A stretch of DNA of 64,000 bases, taken from the NCBI GenBank assembly GCA_037576195.1, contig CM075104.1, positions 27,668,211 through 27,732,210 of the forward strand, given 5' to 3'. This DNA is from Phytoseiulus persimilis. Taxonomy: Eukaryota > Arthropoda > Arachnida > Mesostigmata > Phytoseiidae. Position 1 is the stretch's first letter. Every line of letters starts with the position of its first letter. This document shows positions 38,529 to 50,000 of the stretch, in pieces. The notes beneath the pieces are model-generated. The model saw only the letters and a list, made by a program, of their open reading frames with translations, was not told the origin of the DNA and made no database searches. A program made the translations under genes and the position numbers.

Positions 38529-39995
38529 CTAGAACTCATCATCTGTAATCATTTCGCGAAGAGTAAGAGATCGAGCCATCTGTGGAGTAGGACCGAGCCA
38601 TCCGGCGCATCGAGCGAACTGCACCTGACATCCGAGGACTTGCAGCTGAGGAGAGGAAGTGCTCACACAAGTTTCATCGAATTCTCCGTGATTGGAACGG
38701 GACTTGACATTCTCGATTCCTTCGGATTCGAATTTTTCGCTCCAAGGTCCTGAATTCGACACGGATTACTTTCCTTCGGTTTACCATTCTGACTGTTCCG
38801 ATAGCTTACACTGGCTCCAAGCGGGGAAGTTCCACTGAAAGTCCAGATTTTTTTTCCCGATGAATCGGAGCTTCTCGATGAGAGAAGCGGAAATGGCGCT
38901 CCTGGTGCCGCCCTCTCGTAACCACGCTACTGAGAGAGTCCACCCCGGGCATCGTCGAGCAACGGCAGTGCCGTTACGGCACGCTACGGGATGGGCAAGA
39001 TCATGCGTGACGATTGGAGGATCTATGTAGACAAACTACCAGAAACTCAATTGAGTCGCCATGCTTTCTGATGAGCTGCGCCAGCGGATTCTCTGAGCTC
39101 GGGGAGCGCCTCAAGAATCGAGTCGTCGAGAAAAACCGCATTACAGATCTAAAATATCCAAGTGAAAGACCTCGATTTCGCGAAGGAGTTCGGGGTCTGC
39201 AGAGAGATTCCATGACTTGAACCGTTTGGCACAAAGTTCCATGCATCGCAGTGTATTTGGTCTGCGGAGCAGGAAAAGTACCGGGTAGCCCTCACAACTA
39301 GATTCCGATACGGAGATCGGAAAATTTTGAGGTTCTGCGAAGCAACTGGCCCCGATACCATCGATCGAGAACGACCGTCTCCGCATGCGGAATCTCTCGG
39401 AATGTCTCAAAGTTGCAGAACACCGTCCGCTGCGGAATATTGTCAGGCTTTCTCTCAGTGAAGATTTTCCTGGACGTCCCTGGGGAGTGGTCCGTTGGAG
39501 GTTAATCCAGCGATTCAGGAAGCGCCGCACAGGTGTGCGAATCGCCTCGTGTGGGAGATATTTCCAGAAGACAGAGCTGTTATCGCCTGTACTGGAATTC
39601 CTCTGGAGTGCGTGCTCCCGCTGTGGTATCTGTCAAGATGGTCCGACACGCTGTCGGTTTCATGGAGGTGCTGTGCTCAACCGCTTCGGGAAGGACTTGT
39701 GGCTTGTGGATCAGACTAAGCAGTTCGTCCTTATCGGAGCGTAACTTCGAGTGCAGTGCCGTCGATCGCGAGTCCGAGCCCGTCGTGATCCCTTTCCAGG
39801 ATGTTGCGGAGAGGGTGCTGGATCGGATGAAGGAGAGCCGTACGCTCCCGAAAGTTGAAGTTTCGTTCTGGCTCCAAAATCTGATCCAGAAATCCGGCAA
39901 GCTGACGGGAGGGAGCGCCTACTGGGGAGGCGGCAGTGGCGTAGCCTGGATTTTCCGTGGGCAGCTGAGATTTTCCTCCGTCCGCCTACCTCTCA
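38529..39995 (-). pseudogene. Possible decayed leucine-rich protein locus
   Basis: On the minus strand several protein-like pieces follow one another in shifting frames: one with FLDQILEPERNFNFRERTAL (near 39900-39730), one with NTLRCMELCAKRFKSWNLSA and LLREIEVFHLDILDL (39141-39300), a continuation CNAVFLDDSILEALPELRE in the next frame, and one ending at 38529 with PQMARSLTLREMITDDEF. The leucine spacing resembles LRR or F-box/LRR proteins, but frames are broken and no diagnostic F-box is visible. A dead gene or a run of coincidences are both possible. Confidence 0.25.
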
Positions 39996-40334
39996 AGAAT
40001 TCTGTCACACCCGTAGTAAACCATTCCTCTATCTTCTCCCCAACAATACATGAAGAATCCATGGAATTTTTCTATCCATGGAGTCCTATGAGAATGGTAG
40101 GATCGCCTTCAACGACAACAAGAAAACTTATGTTCGACTTCGAAGCTCAGAAGCGAGGCGTTGAGGTTTTTGTTCCTCCGTAATCCAGCATGGATGGTCT
40201 TCATTGGTCGCCTCTACCATGTAATATTATGTAGTGCTTGATTTCGAAAGGCTTGGGATCCAGTTTTCGTTTCGAAAGCTCGACTAAGATAGTTCGAACC
40301 AAAACATCTGGGAGGGGGGACAAAGCCCGCTCAG

Positions 40335-40349
40335 CCCCCCCCCCCCCCC
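40335..40349. repeat. Poly-C run (15 bases)
   Basis: Fifteen consecutive C in gene-poor DNA between the decayed locus and the Cdc25 gene. The exact length may be affected by sequencing or assembly. Confidence 0.8.
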
Positions 40350-42267
40350 TCTGGCTTCATAGAAGAAACCCTCCCGAAACAATGGTTCGACGACTAGTGC
40401 TAATGGCGTGTTCACATTGAAGCCGAGGCACTTCAAATGCCGTCGTTTGGACTCCAACCTCGAGCCGAGTCATACCACAATTGTCGACCCCCGCGTGCCG
40501 CAGCCCTGCTCCATACGTCCCAGAGAAGATCATGATCGTCGGCGTTGGATGGCCCTGTCCGTGCGGATGATAAGTGATCGAAAATGCTCGTGTAGAGGCT
40601 GAGTGAGGGCTGGTTCGGTAAGATGCACTCCTCAGATCAGTCCGTGGAGCACTTCAACCGTCCGGCTGGCAGGCGGGCGTGTGCTTCGGAGACAAAGAGA
40701 ACGTTCCCTCCGGACCAGTCATGGACATCGGAAGGAGAATAGACAGATCGATATTTCCCTTTCGCTCCGTTGTCTCGCAGAAGGGGGAGTGAAATTTACG
40801 GGGAATAGTATTCTGATCGGAGCGAAGAGCCTGAAGGTCCCCGCAGAGAAGCCATCATTGATCATCTCCATCTCTTTTTGTTTTTTGGAGGCAGAAGAGC
40901 TGAGCCGAATTCTCAGCCTGCTCTTCATGGATCCTCCGAGCCAGTGGTTCTTCAAGTGATGGACATCGATCCCAGGGGGTGGATGGCTGATCTCCGATTT
41001 ACAGAGGTGATCCCGGGGTGGATCTGACCGTACTTCTAGGGTCCAAGTGAGGTGGATTCAGGGAGTCGACTACCTGGGGTAGATTCCTCAAGGAAGCGGA
41101 GAGAACTGTACCTGCGAGCTTTCCAGCTCGCAGGATCGCAGAGCGTCTTCCGCCCACTAGCAGGGTTTCCTCGGAGTAGAGAAGAGAGGTGAGGGTATCC
41201 GGCGAGCGATCCGATGACCGATGCTGCTGGAAATTTCAGAAACGAAAACTCCATCGTCTTCCCATGTCAGGTTTCATTTTTTGTACGGGAGAGCGAAGAA
41301 AGTCTCCAGGATCCCATCACCCAGGAGCGTACTCCCGAGGAATCTACCCTCCTATTACTAAAACGAAAAGCTCCATCTTCCAACTACTCTTGTCCTGATG
41401 ATGCTGATCACTGATTGGCTGGCCACACGAAATGCCATGCGGAGTTGGACCGCGAGTGTTGTTTCCAGTTTGTTCTTCACTAACACTGCGGAGCGTCGCT
41501 TACGGGAAGTTCTCTGATGAGGTTATTCGATAGTTTTCCTGCGACGCTCAGTCTGGGCTCAATCAGACTGTCAGGAAATTTCGGGAACAGTACAGCCATC
41601 GCGCTCTGCGTTCTCCGTATGCACATGTTCGCATCATTCTTCTAGGGCAAACGGATGAGATCTCGGGGAGAGGGCGGTTCCCGCGAGAGATATCAATTTT
41701 AGGCTGAAACGAGCCGGCGGAAACAGTGAAGGATAAATCGCTCGAAGTTTTGACTAGGTGTTGCCTTGTTTGGAGTTGGCTCCTCGGAAAATCGCGCCGT
41801 TCGAATATGCCTACTCGGAGTTTGGGAGTTGTCGTGGAATTCGCGCGCTCAATTTGAGGCAGCTACAACGATTTTCGAAAAGCGCGCCTCCCGATTGGCG
41901 CCTGCGCCATAACTGCTTCTGTCGCCAATGCCGCTGCTGAGCGAGAAGGCCGGCGAAGAGAACGGCTTCGTTTTTAGTAGACAACCATTCGTTCATGGTG
42001 AATTTCGAGCAGAAGACGTTCAGCTATCTGCACAGAGTCCTCGTAGGAGCAGCGGTAGCCGCGAGGTGACGATTTGTGCTAGAATCCGCTCCAACGACGA
42101 ACCGAAGTTTCTCAACACTGTTTTCAAATTGCTTGTTCTGAAGCCGACCGCTCGGACTGCGATGGATCGGGTTCGCGATTGAACGTCGTCGCAGGTGTGA
42201 GTCCTCGAGAGAGTCGAGATTTCTGTATTAACATAGAACCATTCTAGTGCTTGGTACCTTAGGAAAC
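40350..42267. other. Upstream region of the Cdc25 gene
   Basis: No gene identified. The last few hundred bases before 42268 should contain the Cdc25 promoter and 5' untranslated region. A possible acceptor (CCTTAG at 42257-42262) lies just before the start codon, so a 5' noncoding exon may exist upstream. Confidence 0.35.
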
Positions 42268-43692
42268 ATGGAAGATTTAGCGTGTCCGACCCCAGAAAAT
42301 GTGTCACCCATAACGGACCTCTCGCGAAACCTCACAACGTTACGGGCATTGGGTGAGACATGGGTTGGCACTCCACAGATGCCGCCAAAGCTGAGAACGG
42401 CTGCGGCCGCGACTCCTGATACCACGGGTAGTTTTCGTCTTAAGACTTTCACCCCTGCTTCGGAATGCAGCTCTGAAAGCGAAGCAGAGCCGTCGCCCCT
42501 GACTGTCAACCTTCACAAGAGAGTCATAATGGCGCAGGTCAACAAATCAATCAACCATGAGTCTCCGTTCTTCATAAATCGGGTATCCACGTCATCGACG
42601 AACCGCCGATTCTTCAAGCGCCCGAGTCTCGAACTCAGTAGCGGTACCGGAAGCACAATCAGCAATAGCAGTCAAGGCACTGGAAACGACGGTACTGCCG
42701 AAGGGAGTCCCCTGCGGAAAAACTCCTCCCAGGGCTACTGCTCTTCGACGTCTGATGGCTTCGCTCTGGATGAAGTTGGTCTCGAAGACGAGAACGCCAA
42801 CAAGGAGAACAGGGAACCGGCTGACGCGGCCCTGGTCTCCCTGCTATCAGCGCCGATCAGCGTTCCAATGAAGGATCTTTGCACAAGTCGACGGCTCGGA
42901 CCTTCTGCACGGCGCAACTTATCGTTCAACGCTGGTGGGCACAACAATGAAACTCCCATCAAATCGAAACGATCGGATGATGATGATCGCAGCACCAAAC
43001 GCACCCGGCTGTGCCTGGCAGAACGTACTAATAATATGCCCAAGATACCCAAATTCTACAGTGAATCGCACATAGACCGCGAGGCAGCTGAAGACGTCAT
43101 CGATAAAGGCATCGTTGAAATTCTTCCGACGATCGGTGCGCATAAGCGTTGTGCACTGCCCACCATATCCGTGCAAACTCTGTGCGATATATTGAACGGC
43201 AAGTTCGACCAGGTTGTGAACTCTTTCGAAATCATCGACTGCCGGTGGCCGTACGAGTTCGACGGCGGTCACATAAGAGGAGCAAAGAATCTGTATACTC
43301 AGGAGCAGATCTTCAAGGAATATCTCGAAAACAATCACGAGCAACAAACGAGCGACGACGAGAACCAACTCGAGCCGTTAGTGTCTCGGACCAAACGAGA
43401 CATCCTCATATTCCATTGCGAGTTCTCATCGGAAAGAGGTCCCAAAATGTCTCAATATCTTCGCGAGAAGGATCGCGAGTCGAACGTCTATCCGAAACTA
43501 AGTTACCCTGAAGTGTACATTTTGAAAGGAGGCTACAAGGAGTTTTTCGACTCTCACAAGGAGCTCTGTGTTCCCCAGGAATACATGAAGATGGTCGACG
43601 AACGATACACCGACGAGTGCCGGCTCTACAGATCTCAGAGTAAAAGTTTCGAGAAGAAAAACTTCTCTCGTAACCAGAGTAGCAGGTTTTGA
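42268..43692 (+). CDS. Cdc25: Cdc25 dual-specificity phosphatase (String/Twine type)
   Basis: A single uninterrupted frame of 474 codons. The C-terminal rhodanese-type catalytic domain (roughly residues 290-450) contains EIIDCRWPYEFDGGHIRGA and the active loop HCEFSSERGPKM, i.e. H-C-X5-R with Cys384 and Arg390, followed by YPEVYILKGGYKEFF, all diagnostic of Cdc25. The N-terminal half is Ser/Thr-rich and unstructured with many S/T-P and R-x-x-S sites, as expected for the regulatory region targeted by CDKs and checkpoint kinases. It removes inhibitory phosphates from Thr14/Tyr15 of CDK1 and so drives entry into mitosis. I chose the ATG at 42268 (context AAACATGG) because the frame upstream contains no other ATG. 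The gene has no introns although its neighbours have many; the catalytic residues are intact, so it is not a dead retrocopy. Confidence 0.96.
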   Translation: MEDLACPTPENVSPITDLSRNLTTLRALGETWVGTPQMPPKLRTAAAATPDTTGSFRLKTFTPASECSSESEAEPSPLTVNLHKRVIMAQVNKSINHESPFFINRVSTSSTNRRFFKRPSLELSSGTGSTISNSSQGTGNDGTAEGSPLRKNSSQGYCSSTSDGFALDEVGLEDENANKENREPADAALVSLLSAPISVPMKDLCTSRRLGPSARRNLSFNAGGHNNETPIKSKRSDDDDRSTKRTRLCLAERTNNMPKIPKFYSESHIDREAAEDVIDKGIVEILPTIGAHKRCALPTISVQTLCDILNGKFDQVVNSFEIIDCRWPYEFDGGHIRGAKNLYTQEQIFKEYLENNHEQQTSDDENQLEPLVSRTKRDILIFHCEFSSERGPKMSQYLREKDRESNVYPKLSYPEVYILKGGYKEFFDSHKELCVPQEYMKMVDERYTDECRLYRSQSKSFEKKNFSRNQSSRF

Positions 43693-44045
43693 TGAGTCAA
43701 CACCGATTGTAAATGCTGGCTCTGAACCGATTGGAACTGCAACGGAGAGAGATAGGGACATACTTAGGAAAAAGGAGGATTTGTTCGTACCTACACAAGT
43801 GTGGCGACGAGTGAGGATGTGTCAGTGTGCAAATGGGAGAAGAAAAGCGATAGTTGTAGATAATCTCTGTTGTAGATGGACGAATAATCGAGTGCGCCGT
43901 GCGTCAGTTTATAATCGTGTTGCGACGGGGAATCAGATGACATCTTTGTGGAATGTGAGCTTCATTGTGTATTCCCATTCATGGTAGAGCCTATGAGGTA
44001 CATAGGTATTACCGTAGGCTTTGAAAATGACTTGTCAAAAATCAA

Positions 44046-44051
44046 AATAAA
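44046..44051 (+). terminator. Candidate poly(A) signal of Cdc25
   Basis: AATAAA about 355 bases downstream of the Cdc25 stop codon and upstream of the convergent clathrin light chain gene. It is the first clear hexamer after the coding region. Confidence 0.5.
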
Positions 44052-44737
44052 TATGAGTCAACGAAAGATCTATTCGTTTTCCTGCTCCACATGGTGTCGG
44101 GCCAGCATCTGACTTAACTTTGGCTGACAGCAGTTGGGACCGTACCGAGGTTTCACTCCTACTGTCTCTTCCTCTTCGGAGTTCAGAATCCACACAGGCG
44201 CAATAACATCGTAAGATTCTCGCTGGGTTCCGAGCGTTCGATGAGTACCGAAGCAATCTCAAATTTCGGGATGGTCATTCATCGAATCTTCGGAAGCTTC
44301 CTTCGCGCAGATAAGTCACGTCTGATTCGCTAGTTCGACGAACGGAGAACTCCCATCGAAACACCGCGTGACGATGCAAGTACTGAGACACGCTGGGGGT
44401 AACGCCTGCGTAGGCAGCGGGTGCCGACAGTGTCCTCGCGAGTTAGTTGGTACACCCGAGATACGTGGATCGGTAGAAAAACTGGGCCGACTCTGCTCGT
44501 CCATAGTTCTTTATTTCAATCAATTATTCATCCAGTATCATCTACATCGACAATGTTGCACAATTTCAGAAGCGTCGTAAACGAGAGCAGGATTATCCGG
44601 TCGGTATCTCCTTCCTCCGTCCTAAAAGACGTATGAGTGTCTCATGGTGTTCTATCGCCGTATAGGGCTTGACACGCATAAACGCAGACTGATTCGGATA
44701 CAGAAGACTTCCCAATATTCGCTACTCTCCGATGTAT

Positions 44738-46538
44738 TCATGCCTTAGAGGCGGTGTTGGGTGGAGCTTGTTTAAGCTGCAGAATCATGGACTTCATTCG
44801 TGACACATCCTTCGTGTGCCTGGCAGATTTCGGATTGAAGTCGCACATTTTAGCGATGCCTTCCCACTCTTCTCCTTTGGACGACTTTTCAGCGACGTAC
44901 TCTTTCTCGGCATTTCTGGAACGAGAGACAGGATACTCGATTGGTTTCCACTTGGCTTATTCGGTGAGTAGGCGATGAAACGTTTCCAGGGACAGTCTTC
45001 TATGAGGGAGTGCTCAAATCATGGGGTATAATCAATCCTCTGGCCCGATGAGCTTACACATATAAGGGAAAAACGTTGGAAGGCATTCGCTATCACGAAT
45101 CACAATGATCGCTCCAAGCAGAAAAATACGCATCGGACTCAGTGAATGCCATGCCATCATCGGCACACTACACGACATGCAGGACAGCCGAAATAATTAC
45201 TTGCACACTCTCTCTTCTTGAACCAAGACTGCAACGGAAATTATCTGAGTTCGCGTGCGGTAGCTGTCGGCTTTTGCCTGTCTTGATCTCGGGGTTCAAA
45301 GCTTCGTCCAATATTTAGTCACTTGGATTGCTCAAACGCATTCCCATGATTTGGGGCTCGTGCAGCACAGGGAATTTTGGAACATCGCTTCAAACCTCGA
45401 ACTTACTTGGACAACTCCCTAACACGATAGATGGGAAATGATTCTAGTTAGTGAGATTCTTTGTAAAACACTTCCTTCAGTGCATCGAGGATACATATAA
45501 TCCTCAGGGAGCATGATTCCATCTGTTGGGTTCACGCGGTCTCCATTCGGAGACGTGGGGCTTCGAACTATTTGTGTTCAGTCGTCATTATGTCTCCAAC
45601 TCAATTCCGATCAGATCGGCTTAGGAACGATCGCTCCTAGAATCCTGATAGAGGAGTATGGGGGATTCCCGAGTGGATCTGTTTACTTGCTCTAATCCGT
45701 AACATCGGAGGATCTTCAATGTTACTCACCTGTTAGTTTGTTTGGCCTTCTCAATTTGCTCCCTGTACCTCACATACCACTCATCGAGTTCCTTCTGGGC
45801 TTCTTCTCGCAATTCTTTCTTTCGGATCTCTTCCTGAGCATCTGCAAGTACATATCTCTTACTCAGCATGCCAAAATGTAACGTTCATTCGCTGAGCCAA
45901 TTGTGAAACCTGAATGAGAGCGCCACAAAAATCGAGAGGTACATACCCTTCTGCTCAATCATCTTCTTCTGTTCCCCTCTCCATTTCCGAATTTTCTCAG
46001 GTTCCTCACGGGGAACAGCCGGATGAGTGGCGACACCGTTGGTTTCTGGCAGGCCTGTCGAGAAACAACAATGTGTCAAGATGGGCAACGAAATTCAGTT
46101 GGCCGGAGCCAGTACCGATGAAGACACTTGAAACGATCAAGAATGAGTGGGGATCGCGGGGGCATTCGAAAGAATAGATGGATCTGCATACCCTCTGTAA
46201 GTATTTCATTACTTGTATCACCTGGAAAATTGAGGAGCTTCAAGGAATCTTACTGACGAGAGATCCATTCGACAGAGATGAATCACAGAGCTTTTAGAAC
46301 TTCGGAACACACGGGGGGGGGGGGCAAGGGAAGAGCCAAATCAGCGGGCCATGCCCCCATTCGAATGAAACAGAATCAATAAATCATACGGATACACCCT
46401 ACCATTCGATTGCTGCAGCTGCTCGGTAGGAATGGCTGCCGTCACGTCTTCGTCCACAATCCCTGCGAGGTCCGCTTGCTCTCTAGCTAGGAACTCGGCT
46501 GCAGGGTCCTCCTCCAAATTGTTCGCAAAATCTGACAT
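44738..46538 (-). CDS. Clc: Clathrin light chain
   Basis: Exons on the minus strand: 46403-46538, optional 46192-46221, 45947-46054, 45730-45841 and 44738-44915 (stop). This gives 177 residues, or 187 with the 30-base exon. The N-terminus has MSDFANNLEEDPAAEFLARE and QADLAG, the conserved clathrin light chain segment that contacts Hsc70 and regulators. The centre (KWRGEQKKMIEQKD, EELREEAQKELDEWY-like helix) is the heavy-chain-binding coiled coil, and the C-terminus has EEWEGIAKMCDFNPKSAR. The protein binds the clathrin heavy chain hub and tunes coat assembly at endocytic and Golgi membranes. It is shorter than the fly protein, mostly in the region after the conserved N-terminal motif. It is transcribed head-to-head with the myotubularin gene and convergent with Cdc25. 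Confidence 0.95.
46192..46221 (-). other. Clc: In-frame 30-base candidate microexon of clathrin light chain
   Basis: Minus strand: acceptor TTTTCCAG, then 30 bases encoding DTSNEILTE with split glycine codons at both ends, then donor GTATGC. It enters and leaves in phase 1, exactly matching the flanking exons, so inclusion adds ten residues and skipping keeps the frame. Ordinary intron DNA would rarely offer both signals in phase at this size. Whether it is constitutive or alternative cannot be told from the sequence. Confidence 0.6.
46313..46324. repeat. Poly-G run (12 bases) in clathrin light chain intron 1
   Basis: Twelve consecutive G on the plus strand (C on the transcribed strand), between the first exon and the microexon of the clathrin light chain gene. 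Confidence 0.7.
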
Positions 46539-47056
46539 TTTAACTGCGATTGTTCTGACCGGAGCAGTTACAACGCGAGGCGCTCCGAAATGATCGCTTG
46601 CCAAGTAGTTGTCAAAGTAGCTGCTACAAAGCAGCACAAGTGCATCGTCTCTGCTTCAACCTAAGCAGACGACAAACACGTGGTGCCGCATTGGACGTTA
46701 CCTGCGGCGAAACTCGGTTCATGGAACGCTTCCGAATGTTTTGACCACGCTCGAATAACACTGTCTTGCGAATTGATTGATCCCGATGGGGGAAGTCCCG
46801 AATCATAAACAAAACTCGGTAGTTCTAGAGCGAAACCAAAACTGCTCTCCTTTGTTTCAATCAACCATCTTCCGGATTTCTCTGTGTCGAGATCCATCGT
46901 TTCAAACTGTCATGGCCGCGTCCGGGAGTAAAGTGAGCGCAGCTTGAGTGAGGTTGACTGTTCGAGTGAGCATACGGGATAAAGGTACGGAGCACTCCGT
47001 ACATAACTCACATCCCACAACGGCCCCAACGAAGCGTCAAGACGTGGAGGTTCAAA
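46539..47056. promoter_or_regulatory. Head-to-head intergenic region of Clc and myotubularin
   Basis: Only about 518 bases separate the start codon of clathrin light chain (minus) from that of the myotubularin gene (plus). Both promoters and 5' untranslated regions must lie here unless noncoding exons overlap. No TATA element is obvious, which suits a shared housekeeping promoter. Co-regulation is inference. Confidence 0.55.
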
Positions 47057-50000
47057 ATGAATATGATAAAAATACCAAAAGTGAGTCAATAAGTCAAACA
47101 GTACGTCAGGAATGGTGCGGTGGAAAATGAGGGGTGGTTGTTGTCGTCGGTGGCACTTGTTTTGAACTCAACCGATTGAGTTATCGTACGGTCGCAGTTC
47201 GAGGAACTGCGTTGGGATCCCCCGTTTGGAACGATACGCAATTTCATCGCAGCTACTGGCTTTAACCGCGCCTGATGAAACTGGTTCATGGAGAGATGAC
47301 ACGCATTCGAGAGAACTTCCGAAACTACGCAAGATTATGCTTGAGCGCAAAATGCACGCATTATCGCCTGCTCTACTCCGATGAAGAGACAGCTTTTTCT
47401 CCAACCGAGGAAGAAACAGAGTCGGAAGAGCCCCTCTGCTTGTGCTCGAATCGCGACCATTTTCGGTAGCCTGAACGAGTCGGTTGTCCGATAGAGTGAC
47501 AACTACAGTCTTAATGTCAGACCATCAGCCACCATGTATTTTCGCTGCGATCCCCTCGCGGGCGCGCGGAATGTGTCTGAGCTCGTTGCTCTCCGTTAGC
47601 TCTCGACATCTGCCGTGATGCTTATCGCAGTTTCCGGGTACGTCGACTCGGAGTGAACGTCGGCACCGATTGCAACGTAGTGTCCTACGAGAGTATCGTG
47701 GCGAGCTCCGGATGGTCCAAAGATTTTGCTCCCCCCTATCTATGATTCGATCGTGATTGCCGAATGCTCATGTTTGGCTGGAAAACATCTTCCGCATCTC
47801 GGAAACCAGTATCCGCTGATTCCCTCGACTTCCATTTCAGATTGAAAATGTTCGAATGTTGGATCGGTTCAATGACAAGAAACATTCTGTTGGATCACTT
47901 TTCCTGACAACGACGCACCTCATATTTTCCGACAATAAGAGGGAAATATGGATGCTCCATATGCACATTCAGGTGAGGCCACTTCCTCCATTCAGTGTTT
48001 CAAGCAATCGCCACGGTCAGTTCAATAGAGTATTTTGTTCCAGACGGTAGAAAAACAAGCTTTAACAACGAACGGTTGCCCTCTGGTGATTCGATGCAAA
48101 AACTTCCTCTCGGCAACTTTCCTGGTGCCATTCGAAAGGCAATGTCATGATATCTATGTTTCACTCCTGCAACTCTCTCAACCAGGTGTGTTGAACGTGA
48201 ACTCATGAGTCGTCGTGAGTGTGGAAGATCAGTGATTTGCCCCTCGGAAGACCCACGACAAGGAAATCCGATCATGATCCCCAATCGATCCTTGATAATA
48301 ACGATTGAATTTATACCCATTGAATCGCAGGTCATGTTCGAGAGCTTTTTTGCTTCCACTACACGGCATGCGACTTGCCCAAAACTTACGGATGGGACTT
48401 TTTTTCGCTCGAAGAAGAATACGTTCGTCAAGGCGTTCCCAATAAATATTGGAGCAAATCCGACGTGAATGCCAACTACCAGGTGTGTTCAAGGCTTGAA
48501 AATGACTCTGAGCGGAGATAAATGTGGACTCAAGAGTCACGACACGGCTGAGACGTGCTGGAACTTGAACGCCCTATGAATATTATACTTACTGAGGATA
48601 CTCCGACAGATTTGCGACACATATCCATCTTTGTTATTCGTACCATCCAACGCGAAAGACCAGCAGTTGGTGGAATGCTCGAGGTTCCGCTCCAAAGGAA
48701 GATTACCCGTCCTAACTTATTTCAATAAAGTCAACGGAGCGGCGATCACTCGGTGAGATTATGCTAAAAAAAAACGTACATGTCGCTCGAATCGGCTGTC
48801 CGTTCCATCATTCATCCGGACTTTTACAGGTGTTCGCAACCGTTGGCCGGATTTTCGGGCAAGAGGAGTCCTGAGGACGAACAGGTCTTCGATTGTATTC
48901 TGAAGAGCAACCCTAGCCCAAAAGCGCACTTCCTGTACATTGTTGATACTCGACCAAAGGCAAGTTGACTTGGTGCCGGTAAGGGAGGATCACCCCCAGT
49001 GTATTAAATCTGGAGGGCAAGCTTCCATCGGATCTTCTCGACAGGTCAACGCTTTCGCACAACGAATGGCAGGAAAGGGATTCGAAAGCGAATTGTTTTA
49101 CGAGAACGCGAAGTTTCAATTCTATGCCATCGAGAACATTCACGTCATGAGAGCATCTCTGAGCAAATTACTCGACGCCGCTGAGATGCGCACCACAAAT
49201 TACGGCGCGTTCCTGGCAACATTGGAATCTTCGGGGTGGCTGAAACACATTCGAGCAGTACTGGAGACGGCTAACTTCGTATCGAGGTGGGCGGAAATTC
49301 CATCAGTTCGTAGAGATCAGTTTTTTCCTCAACAGCATAATTCAGCCCGATCTCGCACCAACTTTTCTGGAACCTTGTTTTTTCAGACAAATTCAGTTCG
49401 GGATCAGCGTCGTAGTCCATTGTTCAGACGGCTGGGATAGGACCGCTCAGACTTGCGCCTTAGCTTCACTCCTACTAGATCCTTATTATCGAACCATCAA
49501 AGGCTTTCAGATGTTGATTGAGAAAGATTGGTTATCTTTCGGACACAAGTTCATCGATCGATGTGGATTCATCCAGAGCGACTCGAAGGAAGTCGCCCCC
49601 ATTTTCACCCAGTTTATCGATGCAGTGTGGCAACTAATGCAGCAATTCCCTTCCCAGTTCGAATTCAATGAACGCTTCCTAATCATAATTCATGATCATG
49701 CATATTCGGCGCAATTCGGAACTTTTGTGGGAAACTGCGAGAAAGACCGCCGGGAACTGGAACTGTCGTCCACGACTTATTCTCTCTGGGGTTATCTGGC
49801 CAACAATATCAGTAGTTTCCGGAATCCTCTGTACGCGGGTCTGGCTGCCGACTCTCCTGTGCTGGAACCGTGCCTGAGTTCTCAAGCGGTGAGGTACTGG
49901 CGCGGGATGTACAACAGATTCGAAGCTGGCGTTCATCCAAGAGAACCGACTGGTGACCTATTGTCCGCAATGAAGGATCACAGTGTCAGCATGAGAGAAC

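Noticed and set aside
39533-40183. 216-codon plus-strand frame
   Set aside because: It overlaps the more protein-like minus-strand segments and has no recognisable domain or gene context.
42247-42267. Upstream extension of Cdc25 from a GTG codon
   Set aside because: Nuclear animal genes start at ATG; the first ATG, at 42268, has a good context.
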